DNA from: Toxorhynchites rutilus septentrionalis
Taxonomy: Eukaryota; Arthropoda; Insecta; Diptera; Culicidae
Length of the DNA: 64,000 nucleotides
NCBI RefSeq assembly: GCF_029784135.1
Contig: NC_073745.1
Coordinates: 309,394,834 to 309,458,833, forward strand
Direction of reading: 5' to 3'
Shown here: positions 1 through 10,950 of the stretch, piece after piece
Position numbering within the stretch: the stretch's first letter is position 1
How the letters are laid out: every line of letters begins with the position of its first letter
Made by a program: the position numbers and the translations under genes
Notes under the pieces: generated by a model
Database searches by the model: none
What the model was told of the DNA's origin: nothing
Seen by the model: only the letters and a program-made list of their open reading frames with translations

Positions 1-2
1 GT

Positions 3-476
3 CTCAGAAAGAGTTATAGAGTATTGATGTTAAAATGTAAAAAAAATATACACTGAGAAAAAAAAAAGAGAAAAGTACTCCTTTTTTATTTACAAAAAAA
101 ACTTTAATTTGAAATATCCAAAATATGTATTTTTGAATTGTTTTAAAAAAAATTTCATATACGAGGGTGGTCCGATAAGTACTTAGCCTCATCGCCCAAT
201 GGTGTTAGTACCGTAAGAGAGATTACTTATCGTGTAGTACGTTCTCGTAAACGGATTCTGTCAAAATTTCAAAAATTCGATGTTCCACAAAGTTCGTCAA
301 TAGATTTTAACAACTCATATTTTAAATTTTCTACATATTAAAATAAAAAATACATATTTTGAATATTGCAAATTAGTTTTTTTTTGTAAATAAAAAAAGG
401 AGTGCTAATTTTTTTTCTCAGTGTATACTATTTTCACGTTTTAACATCAATACTCTATAACTCTTTCTAAGACACT
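3..476. repeat. Foldback repeat with mariner-like core
   Basis: The first about 155 bases (3-157) recur in inverted orientation at about 318-476; both arms share the runs GAGTATTGATGTTAAAA, TACACTGAGAAAA and a T/A-rich stretch. The roughly 160-base core (about 160-300) starts with GAGGGTGGTCCGATAAGTAC, which resembles the terminal sequence of Tc1/mariner elements. The structure would fold as a long hairpin and looks like a non-autonomous foldback element or two solo ends around a mariner tip. No coding capacity. The left edge is at the window border, so its full extent is unknown. Confidence 0.6.
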
Positions 477-723
477 ATTTCGTTACAACTCTTAATGAAC
501 TTATATATTTTAAATAAATAAATAATAAAAACCCTGACATTCTTTGTGGTATAGGCTTCATTTTAACATCATTCACAGGTATCGATACTGCCTTAAACTT
601 ATAATACTAAGCATTTACAAAAAAGTGAGTGTCAAAGTGCGATAAAATGTTTGCGTTAGCAAATTCGGAATTTGAATCAAGTTTCTAAGCACAAAATCCA
701 AATTTTTGAGAGTGTCTTATATA
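477..723. other. AT-rich intergenic sequence, nothing recognised
   Basis: No open reading frame, tRNA-like box or inverted repeat was seen here. It separates the foldback from the mariner end. Confidence 0.4.
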
Positions 724-1595
724 TTAGGCTGTCAAAAAAGTCCTGCGGTATTTTTTTTAATTTTCATTTGTTCATCAAATTAGTTACAATCATCTGTTTT
801 AAGTCAAATATGCGCCGTTTTGTTCGATGACTTGTTCCCAACGAGATGCCAACTTCATAATACCCCTGTTATAGAAGCTCGCTTCCTTATTGGCAAAAAA
901 CTCGGATAGCCAATTTTCACAGGCCTCTTTTCTGGCTAACTTCTGACTACCTAGCTCGTTCGCCATGAACAAAAACAAGTGGTAGTCACTTGGTGCAAGA
1001 TCCGGACTATACGGCGGATGCAAAAGAACCTCCCATCCGAGCTCCCGGAGCTTCTGGCGCATCACCAAAGAAGTGTGTGGCCTGGCGTTGTCCTGATGGA
1101 AGACAATGCGGCCTCTGCTTATCAAAGATGGCCTCTTCTTCATGAGTGCGACCTTCAAGCGGTCCAGTTGTTGGCAGTACAGGTCCGAATTGAGCGTTTG
1201 GCCATAGGGAAGCAGCTCATAATAGATTATTCCTTGACAATCCCACCAAACACACAGCAGAACCTTCCTGGCCGTTAAAGAGGGCTTGGCCACCGTCTGA
1301 GCCGCTTCAGCGGGCTTCGACCACGACCGTTTGCGCTTCACGTTGTCGTAAGTGACCCACTTTTCATCGCCAGTCACCATCCGCTTCAGAAACGGGTCGA
1401 TTTTGTTGCGATTCAGCAGCGATTCACATGCGTCGATACGGTCAAAGATGTTTTTTTGCGTCAACGTGTGTGGCACCCATACATCGAGCTTCTTTGTGAA
1501 TCCAAGCTTCTTCAAATGGTTAATAACGGTTTGATGACTTATCCCCAGCTCTTGGCCGATGCTACGGCTGCTATGTAATGAAAGGATCTACTGAC
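724..1595 (-). mobile_element. 5'-truncated mariner (cecropia-like) transposon
   Basis: The element's downstream end is intact: a TA target dinucleotide at 722-723 is followed by a mariner-type terminal repeat (TTAGGCTGTCAAAAAAGTCC from 724). The coding part reads leftwards. The opposite end is missing: recognisable transposase sequence stops near 1595, where a GC-rich block of different composition begins, and no matching inverted repeat was found to the right. The element is therefore a one-ended remnant that cannot move by itself. Confidence 0.75.
799..1515 (-). pseudogene. mariner transposase, C-terminal two thirds
   Basis: This 238-residue frame carries the mariner catalytic domain with all three DD34D acidic residues: the first in TGDEKWVTY, the second in FHQDNARPHTS and the third in SPDLAPSDYHLF. 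The WVPHTL linker motif and the WWDCQGIIYYELLP block are present. Homology continues upstream in the same frame to about 1593 (a helix-turn-helix with ISHQTVINHLKKLGF), where a stop and loss of similarity occur, so the first DNA-binding half is missing. No ATG fits the family start. Similarity is closest to the cecropia type by the ERXX-free linker and FLKR(M)VTGDEKW block. Non-functional because it is truncated. Confidence 0.85.
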
Positions 1596-2292
1596 GTGCG
1601 CTTTTCGCGCCATGAACATGCATGCGAATACAGAAATAAGAGGGTCACCCCCGCACTCACCGAGTTCTTCCTTCAGCGCATCCGCCACTCGAGTTGTCAT
1701 CATCCGACCACGTACGTCCCGGCGAGGCTACCTCCAGTTTCCAGTCGGTGTTGGTTGGCTCCAACTAGCTTCGTCGCGTCCTCCTTCCTACGGGAAAGCT
1801 TACCCGCTCTATCGCGCACACCCGTGCAAAAAAGTCCGTCCGATCGGACGGTAAATCTCAAGCCGCAGATGCACTCCACAGAACCTCACGTCACGTTACA
1901 CGGCCTCCGCGGGATCCAGCAATCACCGTGTGCATCAGCCAGCACCCAAAAAAAACTTCTTCCTGTCCGTTCGGACGGTAATGGCGGAGACACAAACACT
2001 AGACGCACTAGCGCCAAGAAAATTTACGTCCGTTCCGGGCGACGTAGCGCCCCGAAGACCCAGTTATGCGCACCAGCGCTTAACCAAAAAAAAACACGTT
2101 CGTCTCGGACGACGAACGGTACCCCCGAGACAGCTTTTTTCTTTCCTCTTTGTTTCTTCTGTGACCGTCCAATGCTGTCGTCGTGACAGTTGTGGTGGGT
2201 GCGATTATGCAGGGGTGTGCTGCATACAAGCGTCTGATCCAGACGCCCAAAACGTTACAGCTACTATGCCGGTCTTTCTCGGCTAATTCAGC
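1596..2292. repeat. GC-rich block with four GTCCG-palindrome repeats
   Basis: This is a GC-rich island in an AT-rich setting. An A-run followed by a GTCCG...CGGAC palindrome recurs four times (about 1838-1858, 1948-1980, 2020-2050, 2083-2122), spaced roughly 60-110 bases. Open frames of 202 and 118 residues on the plus strand are low-complexity by-products of the GC content, with no recognisable domain. Such a tandem array could be a 5' untranslated promoter region of a LINE or a satellite-like unit; neither can be decided here. Confidence 0.4.
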
Positions 2293-2930
2293 GATTTTGT
2301 CGCAATTTTCGATCATCTGAATCGGTCTAGTTGCTCAAAAGTTATGATTTTTCTAAAAAAATGCATTTTGGGTGTTCGGATTTGAGACAAATGTAATCAA
2401 ACATATTTTTAGTTTTTCACCATGAATATGAATTTGTAAATTAAATTTATGGTGACCAAATGAAAGAAAAGGCTCTATTGTATCCAAAAACCACATAATT
2501 TCGCGAAAAAAATGCCATTTTGAGTAACGAGACACTGTTTAATGGCCAACAAAGCTTAAGTGTTCGGAATTTGAGACAAAACGGTACACGGCGAATCTGA
2601 AGAAGTTAAGATAAACCTGAAACAGCTTACTAAGCAGAAGTTTTATACGGCAATCGGAAGAGGGAAAGTCGCAGATGTCGCAGAGGGGGAAAGAAATTGT
2701 CGAAGCTAAAAAATATCTGGTTGATCAGTATTTTCATTTTGATAGGAACCGTCAACCCGGAAATTTAAGTAAACGAGCGCCTGGGAAAATGTCTAGTGCT
2801 TTTCCTGATATAACACATTTGTCCTGCTGTTTTAGGCGGACGTGGACGAAATGATGATACATAATCTGATGACAGGGATTGAACAAAAGTCCAGGGAATT
2901 CGGATTCAGTAAACTGGAGGTATAACTAAT
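2293..2930. other. Non-coding stretch with a possible captured exon
   Basis: AT-rich sequence. At 2836-2922 an exon-like piece occurs: a pyrimidine-rich tract ending in TTTTAG, then an open stretch encoding ADVDEMMIHNLMTGIEQK and a few more residues, then GAG followed by GTATAAC. The preceding 2590-2700 contains an open piece without recognised homology. I cannot name a family. Confidence 0.25.
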
Positions 2931-3365
2931 TCCACGATAATATACCCCATGCGAAATATTAGCTCATTCGAACTTCATTTATTAGTGTTGCAGACGTTAA
3001 AATTTGAGTTTTTTGAAAACCGAAAAATCACCGGAAATCGGGGTTTTCAAATTTTTTTTTGATGCCAAATGTCTTAAAATTGCATGACACGTCGAGATTG
3101 ACTGGTATCTCAAAAAAAATGTCAAAAGTCGACTTTTCAGACGGAAAAATGACTAAGCGCCAAAAAAAAATATTTTTTGACCATTTTTTTTCGAGATAAT
3201 AGTAAATCTAGACGAGTAATGCAATTTTAAAACATTTGGCATCAACAATTTTTTTTTAAACTCTGATTGTTCGTTTTTGAAAAAACCTTAAATTTTAAAG
3301 TCTGTGACACTAATAAATGAAGTTCGAATTAGCTTATATTTTGCATATTATCGTATATTATCGTG
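2931..3365. repeat. Foldback (MITE-like) element
   Basis: Two arms of about 180 bases are inverted copies. The left arm (2931-3110) includes AACTTCATTTATTAGTG and TGATGCCAAATGTCTTAAAA; the right arm (about 3190-3365) carries their reverse complements, including CACTAATAAATGAAGTTCGAA. There is no coding capacity. A miniature inverted-repeat element is the likely explanation. Confidence 0.6.
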
Positions 3366-3499
3366 CAAATCAACATTTCGCGGCAAGTTCCGAATGAAAA
3401 ATCAAGGTAACTATTTTTATTGGTACCCAAAACCGTACGTTTCGTCTCGTATTCCGAAAAAAAAAAATAACTCCCAGGGAACTCGCCAGGGAACCAGCT

Positions 3500-3957
3500 A
3501 AAATAAATAAGTTCCGACGTAAAGTACATCTTCCACACCATGTTCCGAAAGAAGGGACCAACAATCAGCAAATAGGGGATGTCAAAACCGCAGTTCTTCC
3601 GTTCGGGACTTGTGATGAACGGGGAGACTTATAGCTCAAAGTGCCTGCAAAGTGTGGGCCTCCGGCCATAACGGGAAGAAGTCGATGGAGGGGATGAATC
3701 GCTTGAAGATAGATGTTGCTCAGAAGTCCACCAACCCTCTGAATGCCCCCCAGTTGCGTCCCATCGAGAATTTCTGGGCAAATCTGAAACGGAGGGGCCA
3801 CTCCAATAATTTCGTCGCGAAAACGGAGGAAGAAGTAATAAATTACGCTAAGGAAGAACTGAAAAACACGGCAACAAGTATGTTTTCGAAAGCAATGGTG
3901 AAAATTCCGGCAAATTGCCGGAAGGCCGCCCGACTGGGCGTCGAAATCTTGTAACAT
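3500..3957 (+). pseudogene. ITmD37E-type transposase remnant (C-terminal)
   Basis: A decayed transposase fragment of the Tc1/mariner superfamily. Between 3606 and 3670 another frame reads GLVMNGETYSSKCLQSVGLRP, the segment before the second catalytic Asp. The frame from 3652 holds NAPQLRPIENFWANLKRR, which carries the family's final Glu, followed by a degenerate C-terminal tail that ends at the stop 3955-3957. Frame changes and the lost middle part make it inactive. The same family is present in a better copy at 21589-22416. Confidence 0.7.
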
Positions 3958-4182
3958 GGTCGATAAAATTATTTTTTATGGGAAATTTGTCTCATTAAGG
4001 GGCTTGAGAAAATTTCAAAAAAATATATTGCTTAAAATGTTCTCTGGGATGTCTACTTTACTGTAGTTTTTGCTCCAGGTTTGTCCGATGCTCCGTTCCA
4101 AAGTTACAAGCCAATTAGTGGACCTAAGTTTTTGATAAAGAGCGCGGATCCAAAATTTAAAACGGGAGAGAAAGAGAGGAAG

Positions 4183-4222
<40 letters not shown>

Positions 4223-4563
4223 TAGACAGAGAGAGAGGGAGAAAAAGAGAATAGAAAGAGAAAAAATATGGACGATGTAACAAAAATATAGTAACAAAAC
4301 AAGTGAAAGTGACGCATAAAAGAAAGATAAAGCGTCAAACGTCAAACAAAGTGAGTGAAAATAAACAGAAAAGCGAAGAGAAAATGAAGGTACAAAGCTA
4401 GATTTTTTTTAAGAATACAAACAATAAAGGGACAAAATTCGAAACTATACCCGACCTTGTATCATCAACCCCCAAATTCTATTAGGAACTATACCACTGA
4501 AAATTAATTCATTTTGAGGCAACCGAAACTCATTAATATGGTATGAAACATGACAGGAAGTTT
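3958..4563. other. Non-coding stretch with GA-rich microsatellite
   Basis: AT-rich sequence with a (GA)n-rich tract at about 4187-4262. The ORFs over it on the minus strand are poly-Ser/Leu artefacts of the repeat. It ends at the 10-bp target site of the LINE. Confidence 0.6.
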
Positions 4564-4573
4564 CCCAGATAGC
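4564..4573. repeat. Left target-site duplication of the I-type LINE
   Basis: CCCAGATAGC here recurs exactly at 10941-10950, bracketing the LINE. This sets the element boundaries to 4574 and 10940. Confidence 0.8.
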
Positions 4574-5404
4574 CATCAAGGTGCTACTGACACTCGACCG
4601 CAACGGTTATGTTTTTAGCGCCATTCTAAAAGAGAATAATAGAAATACAAGTTTTCTCCTACAACCGGATGCAAAGCTTTTTTCAAAGCTAATTTCGGTC
4701 CTAAATAATACGTTTTTTACAGCAACAGTTGTCCGGATACCAGGAAAGGAGGAAGCAGCCGAGAAGCCCCCAATTCAGGAAGTTGGTTCGGTCGGATTGG
4801 CCACTTTGACCGGCAGTTTTCACTGCCCCTTGCGTGTCCCGCTGTTTGCGCCCGTCTCATCAGCAACGTTTTCCTGCCAGTGACGCGCGATTTTGGCGCA
4901 ATTTCTGCTTCAACCACCAGCAACTCAGGAGGTGTGAAAAGAGGTCTTCTTCGCTTCGTCGCTTCGAACCGCTGCGACGATTGCCCTGCCGTCGGCGGTA
5001 TCCGGTCCCTTCCCCGCTACCCCACTACCATTAGGTTTTGATCTTCGAGGAGGTCCTTCAATACGATCGGTGAGTGACCAAACTTTTCATAATACCAGGA
5101 GTTAGTGAGAAATAGGACGCCCAAAGGGTATAGGTTAGAAAATTTTTACTACATATCCCAAATTGATTTTAATTTAACAGACATTTAAAAGTGATTTTTC
5201 CAAGTGTTTTTAAAACAGTGCTTTTCTGCCAGTGAACTTTTCCTCAAGTGATTTCGGTGTTTGTTCTTGTAACTGCGTTGGCATTGTCCCCCGCCGTTAC
5301 TGTCCTCCGCCGTTTTCGTCCCCCGTCGCACGTCGTATAGTCTACCTTGGTTCGTGAATATTTTTCCGCGCCTGGCTGTATTTCGATATAGCCAGGCCCC
5401 GATC

Positions 5405-6847
5405 ATGGCTTCCAGCAGCTCCGGCGCCGGAAGGCCAACCAACATTTATAACGGTGTTACCACCACTCGTACCTTGCCCAGGTGGGCTGACCCTTTTGGT
5501 GGCAACTTACAAATATTACTTTTGAGAGCCACTGAAGGTAATCTTCTCCCATCGAATCCTTTTACCGTTTCCAAATCGATCCAAGGAGTGATCGGTAAGG
5601 AATTTAAAGATGCTAAACCTCAACGCGACGATAAAAATCGCCTTCAATATGCGCTACATCTACGAGATGAAAAACTCGTTCAATTACTTCTGGGTACAAA
5701 GTCGCTGATCGACGAAACACCCATTGAAATTTTATACCATCCCACCTTGAACCAACGCAAATGCGTTGTGTCCTGTCGTGACGTAATGTTTTTAAACGAA
5801 GATGTCCTCCTATCTGAACTAGCCGACCAAAATGTGATCGGTGTTAAGAAAATTTTAAGATTTGACCCAGTCTTTAAGGAAAGAGTTCCTACTTCAACCA
5901 TGATCCTCACCATTAACGGAACAGTTATCCCTGAAGCAATTAACTTCGGATTCCTCCGTGCTTCAACCAGAAACTTCTACCCAAACCCGATGCAGTGCTT
6001 CGGATGCTTCGCTTTCGGCCACACTTCCAAAAAGTGCGCCAAAAAAATCCAACTTTGTCGTAACTGCGGTGTAGCCCACCCTGAACTTAACACAAATAGT
6101 AATGATAAAGACAAAATTAAAAATTTTATCTGCAATGCACCTGCCTCTTGTGTGAACTGCAAGGGAAATCACGCCTCAACCAGTAGGAAGTGCCCAGCGT
6201 GGATCGCAGAGGATAACATCACCAGAGTCCGAATTGACCAAGGTGTGTCATATAAGGAAGCTAAATCCATTTTTGAGAACAAAAATGGTCCCTACTTTGC
6301 TAGTAAGCTGCAAGAAAGACTAGTCAAAATTCAAAATACAGGTTGTTCTCAATGCAAATGCAACTGCACTCAGGCTAAGCCAATTTCTTCTGTAAAAGCA
6401 GTTCCAACCCCGTCCAGTAATCCACAGGAATCGGAACTCAGCACCTCCTCGTCAGATTCAGAATCCGACCCAGATATTTCAATGGAAATTGAAACTACCC
6501 CCTCCAACAAGAGGAAGAATACTAACAAAAGGTCAACCTCAGATGAATTCAAATCATCAGAAGAGGAAATTTTTCGAGGAAAAGAATCCAATAGGAAGAA
6601 ATCCAAGAACCAAAAATACAACTCAACCCAACTATCCAACGAACCCAAACCATCCACTTCCCTCCAACCATCCACTTCCCCCCAACCATCCACTTCATTC
6701 CAACCAACCACCGCACCCAAAACTAAAACCTCCAACCAATCCAACCATTCAAACAAACCCACCCCACTTGGCAACAAACCAACTGCCAACGTTTCCAAAA
6801 ATGATCCTAGACTAAAGAACAAATCCGGTAAATCTACCCATTTCTAA
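5405..6847 (+). CDS. LINE ORF1, Gag-like RNA-binding protein
   Basis: A 480-residue protein, intact. The open frame extends upstream to 5354 but only with a GTG; the first ATG is at 5405 in the context GATCATGG, so I use it. Around residues 195-290 there are three cysteine-rich zinc knuckles: CFGCFAFGHTSKKC, CRNCGVAHPE and the CVNCKGNHASTSRKC group. The C-terminal 170 residues are low-complexity, first Ser/Asp/Glu-rich, then Pro/Ser/Thr/Asn-rich with repeated QPSTS units. In this family the protein coats the element RNA in a cytoplasmic particle. ORF2 follows after a 130-base gap. Confidence 0.85.
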   Translation: MASSSSGAGRPTNIYNGVTTTRTLPRWADPFGGNLQILLLRATEGNLLPSNPFTVSKSIQGVIGKEFKDAKPQRDDKNRLQYALHLRDEKLVQLLLGTKSLIDETPIEILYHPTLNQRKCVVSCRDVMFLNEDVLLSELADQNVIGVKKILRFDPVFKERVPTSTMILTINGTVIPEAINFGFLRASTRNFYPNPMQCFGCFAFGHTSKKCAKKIQLCRNCGVAHPELNTNSNDKDKIKNFICNAPASCVNCKGNHASTSRKCPAWIAEDNITRVRIDQGVSYKEAKSIFENKNGPYFASKLQERLVKIQNTGCSQCKCNCTQAKPISSVKAVPTPSSNPQESELSTSSSDSESDPDISMEIETTPSNKRKNTNKRSTSDEFKSSEEEIFRGKESNRKKSKNQKYNSTQLSNEPKPSTSLQPSTSPQPSTSFQPTTAPKTKTSNQSNHSNKPTPLGNKPTANVSKNDPRLKNKSGKSTHF

Positions 6848-6978
6848 TCTCATACCCTTCTCCCATCTTCGAACCCCTATTTACTTACCTCAGCCCACTT
6901 ACCTTTTTCTCTTTTTTAAAATTCACTCCTATAGCTAGTAACAGCAACCCTTCGTCCTGTAACCAACCACCCAACCGA

Positions 6979-8271
6979 AAACTTGCTATTCAATGGAACT
7001 TGCGTGGGCTATCCACTTCCATGAATGAAATTAAGCTAATGTTAGCTGAGGAACAAAATCTCCCACTAGCACTGGCTTTTCAAGAAGCTAAAAAAATCAA
7101 TGTATCGCTCTTAGAGCGGGCATTTAGCGGCAAATTTTCATGGTATTTTAAGGAAGGGCCATCCTCGGGGCTTTTTGGAGCCTGCCTCGCTGTCCTGAGT
7201 GACCTTCCTCATACCGTCATCCCCATAACATCATCATTACAAATATGTGCGATACAACTGAAGGGACCTCTACAGGTAACCCTTGCTTCCATTTATATTC
7301 CCCCATTGCACAGTAATGACATTAAAACTCAACTTACGGATGCCATCAAACAGTTACCGCACCCATTCGTCCTGATGGGTGACTTTAACGCCTCCCACTC
7401 TTCATGGGGAGGAAACAAATGTGACAAAAGAGGTAAAACAATTTTGGAAATCGTCCAAAAACTAAACCTCATCATACTTAACGATCACCGTCATACCAGG
7501 ATAGATATCCATCGCGGATCATCATCGGCCATTGACATCACGATTGCTTCCTGGGACCTCGCCCCCAGGTTGAGCTGGACCGTTGATAGTGACCTCAGAG
7601 GTAGTGACCATTTCCCCATCCACATCCGAACCCTGTCAAGAAACCCAAACATTCGTTTGCGCAGGAAGTGGATATACCAGTCGGCTGACTGGGAAGGCTT
7701 CGAATCCGCAATCAACAGCTTACTTTCTGAACATGAAAGCTGCTCCGTGGAAGAATTTACCCACGCCATTATTTTAGCGGCTGAGCAAAATATCCACCGT
7801 ACCAGTGGGAAACCCGGCCGAAAGGCGGTACCATGGTGGAACGATGCAGTTGCACAGGCCATCAAAAGGAGAGAAAAATCCCTCCGTAGCCTACGACGCC
7901 TTCCTGATGGAAGCGCTTGCAAAATGATTGCCCTAACAAACTTCCAAACGGCTAGAGCTCTAGCCAGGAAGGTAATAACCGAAGCCAAGAAAAACAGTTG
8001 GATGGAATTTCTTGATGGCATCAACCCTAATACTTCGACATCTGAACTTTGGAACAAGGTCAACTCTCTTAGTGGCAAGAAAGCTGCAAACTGCTATTCC
8101 CTCGAAATTAACGGCACCTTCTCCGAAGACCCAGGCATCATAGCCGACCATCTAGCCGACCACTTTGCCACTATTTCAGCCACCTCCAACTACACCAACG
8201 AATTCAAGGCAATTAAGGCGGAGGCGGAACTTAAAGTTTTTCCTCCTGCTTCGGAACAGGTCCACAAATAA
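6979..8271 (+). pseudogene. LINE ORF2 part 1: apurinic-type endonuclease
   Basis: The open frame covers the exonuclease-endonuclease-phosphatase domain that nicks the target DNA. Visible motifs: KLAIQWNLRGL at the start (domain strand 1), the Glu in AFQEAKK, LMGDFNASHSSWGG, and SDHFPIHI with the catalytic His. No ATG lies before the domain start in this frame (first ATG codon 7021), so the natural start is unresolved. A TAA at 8269-8271 stops the frame just before the RT domain; the following sequence continues in the same frame, so this is a simple nonsense mutation. Confidence 0.8.
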
Positions 8272-9663
8272 AACGATAAGTTCTCTTTGGACGAGTTGTT
8301 ATGGGCCATAAAAATATCCAAAAGCAAATCTGCCGGCCCAGACGGAATCGAATATCCGATGATCAAGCATCTACCTCTTCATGCAAAAATTCTACTCCTC
8401 CGGATATACAACGAATGCTGGGCTAACAGCTATTTCCCAGATACATGGAAAACGGGCTTGGTAATGCCTATCCCAAAAGTGAAGGAGAGTAAACGGACCG
8501 CGAACAACTTCCGTCCCATAACCCTCCTCAACTGCTTAGGGAAAGTCTTCGAAAGAATGATCAATCGAAGACTTAGGACGGCCCTTGAAGAATACCAACT
8601 ATTGGACCCCAGACAGCACGGCTTCCGCCGAGGTAAAGGTACGGGCACCTACTTCAGTCAACTCGACCATTTCCTTCAAGAGACTATCGAAAAGGGCCAC
8701 CACAGCGAAATTGCTTCACTCGATCTAGCCAAAGCCTACGATACCACATGGCGCCATAACATTATCGATCAACTCCACCGATGGGGTTTTGAAGGCTCCC
8801 TCTTCAACATTCTTCGCTGTTTCCTCACCAATCGAGGTATTCAAGTTTACTTCGGAGGAGTACTTTCGGATCACCGTTGCCTAGAAAACGGAGTACCACA
8901 AGGTTCGGTTCTATCAGTTTCCCTCTTCCTCGTTGCTATGCAATCGGTTCTAGAGGTTATCCCTAAAAACACCGAGGTACTGGCCTATGCAGACGATCTA
9001 CTGCTGATGGCAAGAAATGCTTTCCCAGAAATGGCCCGCAGAAGACTGCAGGAAGGAATCTCGGCTGTTAGTAACTGGGCAAATTCCATTGGGTTTAAGT
9101 TTTCGGCAGAGAAGTCTAATATAATGCACTGCTGCAAATGTAAAGGTCATAGGAAAAGGTTTAGAACATGTCTAATCAATGGCAGGCCTATTAAGAGAGT
9201 CAGCTCTGTCCGAATTCTCGGAGTGCTAGTTGACAGTAAACTATCTTTCGGACAACACCTCAGAAATGCTAAAGCTAGTATGAAGTGCCGCCTGCGGCTG
9301 ATGAAAACTTTAGGTGGCAGATGCCGCCTGAGTTCTCGTAAAACCATCTGCAACATAGGCAAAAGCATTATCTTCTCTAGAATTCGTTACGGTATCGAAC
9401 TTTTCAGCCGTGCCTCTTGGGCTCACGTGAATCACCTAAAGCCTATCTACCATAGTGTGATTAGACATGCATCAGGAGCCTTTCAGACCAGCCCAATAAA
9501 CGCTCTGCTTGTGGAGGCTGGCGTAGTTCCTTTCGAACACTTCCTCACAAATATCCTAGCCACTAAAGCCATCCGGACGTCCGAGAAATACCCGGATCTT
9601 CTATCCATTTACTCCAGAGCCAACATATTAGCCAAGTCACTCTCCCGACTATTGCCCCATTAA
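8272..9663 (+). pseudogene. LINE ORF2 part 2: reverse transcriptase
   Basis: Same frame as the endonuclease. It holds the RT palm: SKSAGPDGIEYPMIKHL, RPITLLNCLGKVFERM, GFRRGKGT, the SLDLAKAYDTTW block with one catalytic Asp, NGVPQGSVLS, and the YADDLLLMA active site. A thumb-like region follows (KSNIMHC, ILGVLVDSKLSF). The frame ends at 9661-9663, where a one-base frame change separates it from the RNase H part. Confidence 0.85.
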
Positions 9664-10582
9664 GCAGAGTGGGTCAACGCCCATGGAACGCACATCCGCC
9701 AAAGATAGACTGGTCAATCAAAAATGCTGTCAGGGCTGGGGAAGCCAGCTGCATTGTTACGGCCTGTTTTAATAACCACCTTCATAACAAGTATCACACC
9801 CACCACAAAATCTTCACAGATGGGTCTTTTGATGGAAACCTAACAGGGTTTGGAGTTTTTGCCAATAACACGGAGCTAAAATTCCAACTGCCTTCCATAT
9901 GTTCGGTATACTCCGCCGAAATTGCCGCTCTCCTTGTCGCGACATCACTCTGTGATAACGACAGTAAAGTGGTGATCTTCTCGGATTTCTATAGTGCATT
10001 ACGGGCACTACAAAGTGACGATAGTAAACACCCTTGGATACAAAGCATTGAGGAAAAAATTACAGGGAAGGACATCACTTTCTGCTGGGTCCCAGGGCAC
10101 TGCGGAATCCAGGGTAATGAACAGGCTGATCGTCTCGCCAAGGAGGGTAGGCTCTCCGAACTATGGACCACCTCCTCCCCAGCAACAGACACCATCAGAT
10201 GGGTCAGTCAATCCCTCAGATTGAGCTGGGAGAACAGTTGGTATTTTTCCCGTGACCTCTTCTTAAGAAGGATCAAGAATACTACCCTTCCCTGGAAGGA
10301 TAGTATTCTCCGATCTAATCAAGTATGTCTGACTCGTTTACGTATCGGGCATACATATTTAACACACAAATTCATCATGTGTGGATCGGAACCAACACTA
10401 TGTGAGTCGTGCAATGTAAGACTCACGGTGGAACACATATTAATCACATGCTCTAGATTTAATGCCTCTAGAATAAAGTTTCAGGTTGCAGACACCATAA
10501 GGACAGCACTATCGGACGACGCGTCGAGGAAAAAAGGACCATCGATTTCCTAAAGGATACAGGTTTATTTGAACAGATCTAA
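9664..10582 (+). pseudogene. LINE ORF2 part 3: RNase H and C-terminal zinc motif
   Basis: Continues ORF2 in another frame after the frame change near 9640-9665. RNase H residues are in place: Asp in FTDGSFDGNLTGFG, Glu in YSAEIAALLVA, Asp in IFSDFYSALRAL, and the WVPGHCGIQGNEQADRLAKEG block. A cysteine/histidine motif (LCESCNVRLTVEHILITC) follows. The frame ends at 10553, but a second frame change around 10530 in an A-run restores TIDFLKDTGLFEQI and the likely ancestral stop at 10580-10582. Confidence 0.8.
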
Positions 10583-10940
10583 TGTTTAATTACTACATTT
10601 ACCTATACTGATAAAACTTTGTTTGTTTTCTCTTCTAATTTCAGCAAAAGATGAGCAGGTTTTTTATGCCCTTTTTAGAAGCGAGCTCCTCAAGCACACT
10701 AAAAGGGGCTTTTTCCCTGCTCCATTTGTTTGGTTGTGTTTTTGGCCCCAGAGCCGTGTAGGGTGCGGCGATACGACATACATCCATAGCGGTTACTGGG
10801 ACTGAGTCGAGCGAGAATAACGAATTTTGCAATAGTTTTCTTAGTTTTCCTTCCAGTTAAATTTCCCGCCCTCAAGGGCAAGAGACGAATGAACTCTCAG
10901 AGTTTAAAGTCTCTCTAATTCATTACCTGTTACCTGTTAC
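10583..10940 (+). other. 3' untranslated region of the LINE
   Basis: Non-coding tail. Near its end is a GACGAATGAACTCTCAGAG / TTTAAAGTCTC pattern that looks like a small stem-loop recognised by the RT, then the tandem tail TTACCTG repeats at 10923-10940. Confidence 0.6.
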
Positions 10941-10950
10941 CCCAGATAGC
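10941..10950. repeat. Right target-site duplication of the I-type LINE
   Basis: CCCAGATAGC, identical to 4564-4573. Confidence 0.8.

Larger units (their letters stand above)
4574..10940 (+). mobile_element. Complete I-type non-LTR retrotransposon
   Basis: A 6.37-kb element with a 10-bp target duplication on each side. Order: about 0.83 kb 5' untranslated region with a GC-rich middle (4690-5040), ORF1 (5405-6847), ORF2 with endonuclease, reverse transcriptase and RNase H (about 6979-10582), and a 3' untranslated region ending in a short tandem TTACCTG-like tail (10923-10940) rather than a poly(A). The presence of RNase H after RT and the zinc-binding C-terminal motif places it in the I group (I/Loner-like). 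ORF2 has one in-frame stop and two frame changes, so this copy is dead but young. Confidence 0.85.

Noticed and set aside
1578..2316. Plus- and minus-strand frames of 78-202 residues
   Set aside because: Low-complexity, overlapping in several frames and caused by high GC content; no domain.
4015..4345. Ser/Leu-rich frames on the minus strand
   Set aside because: They derive from a GA microsatellite and have no start context or domain.
6370..6822. 150-residue minus-strand frame
   Set aside because: Shadow of the Ser/Pro-rich tail of LINE ORF1.
7491..8078. 195-residue minus-strand frame
   Set aside because: Antisense shadow of the LINE endonuclease.
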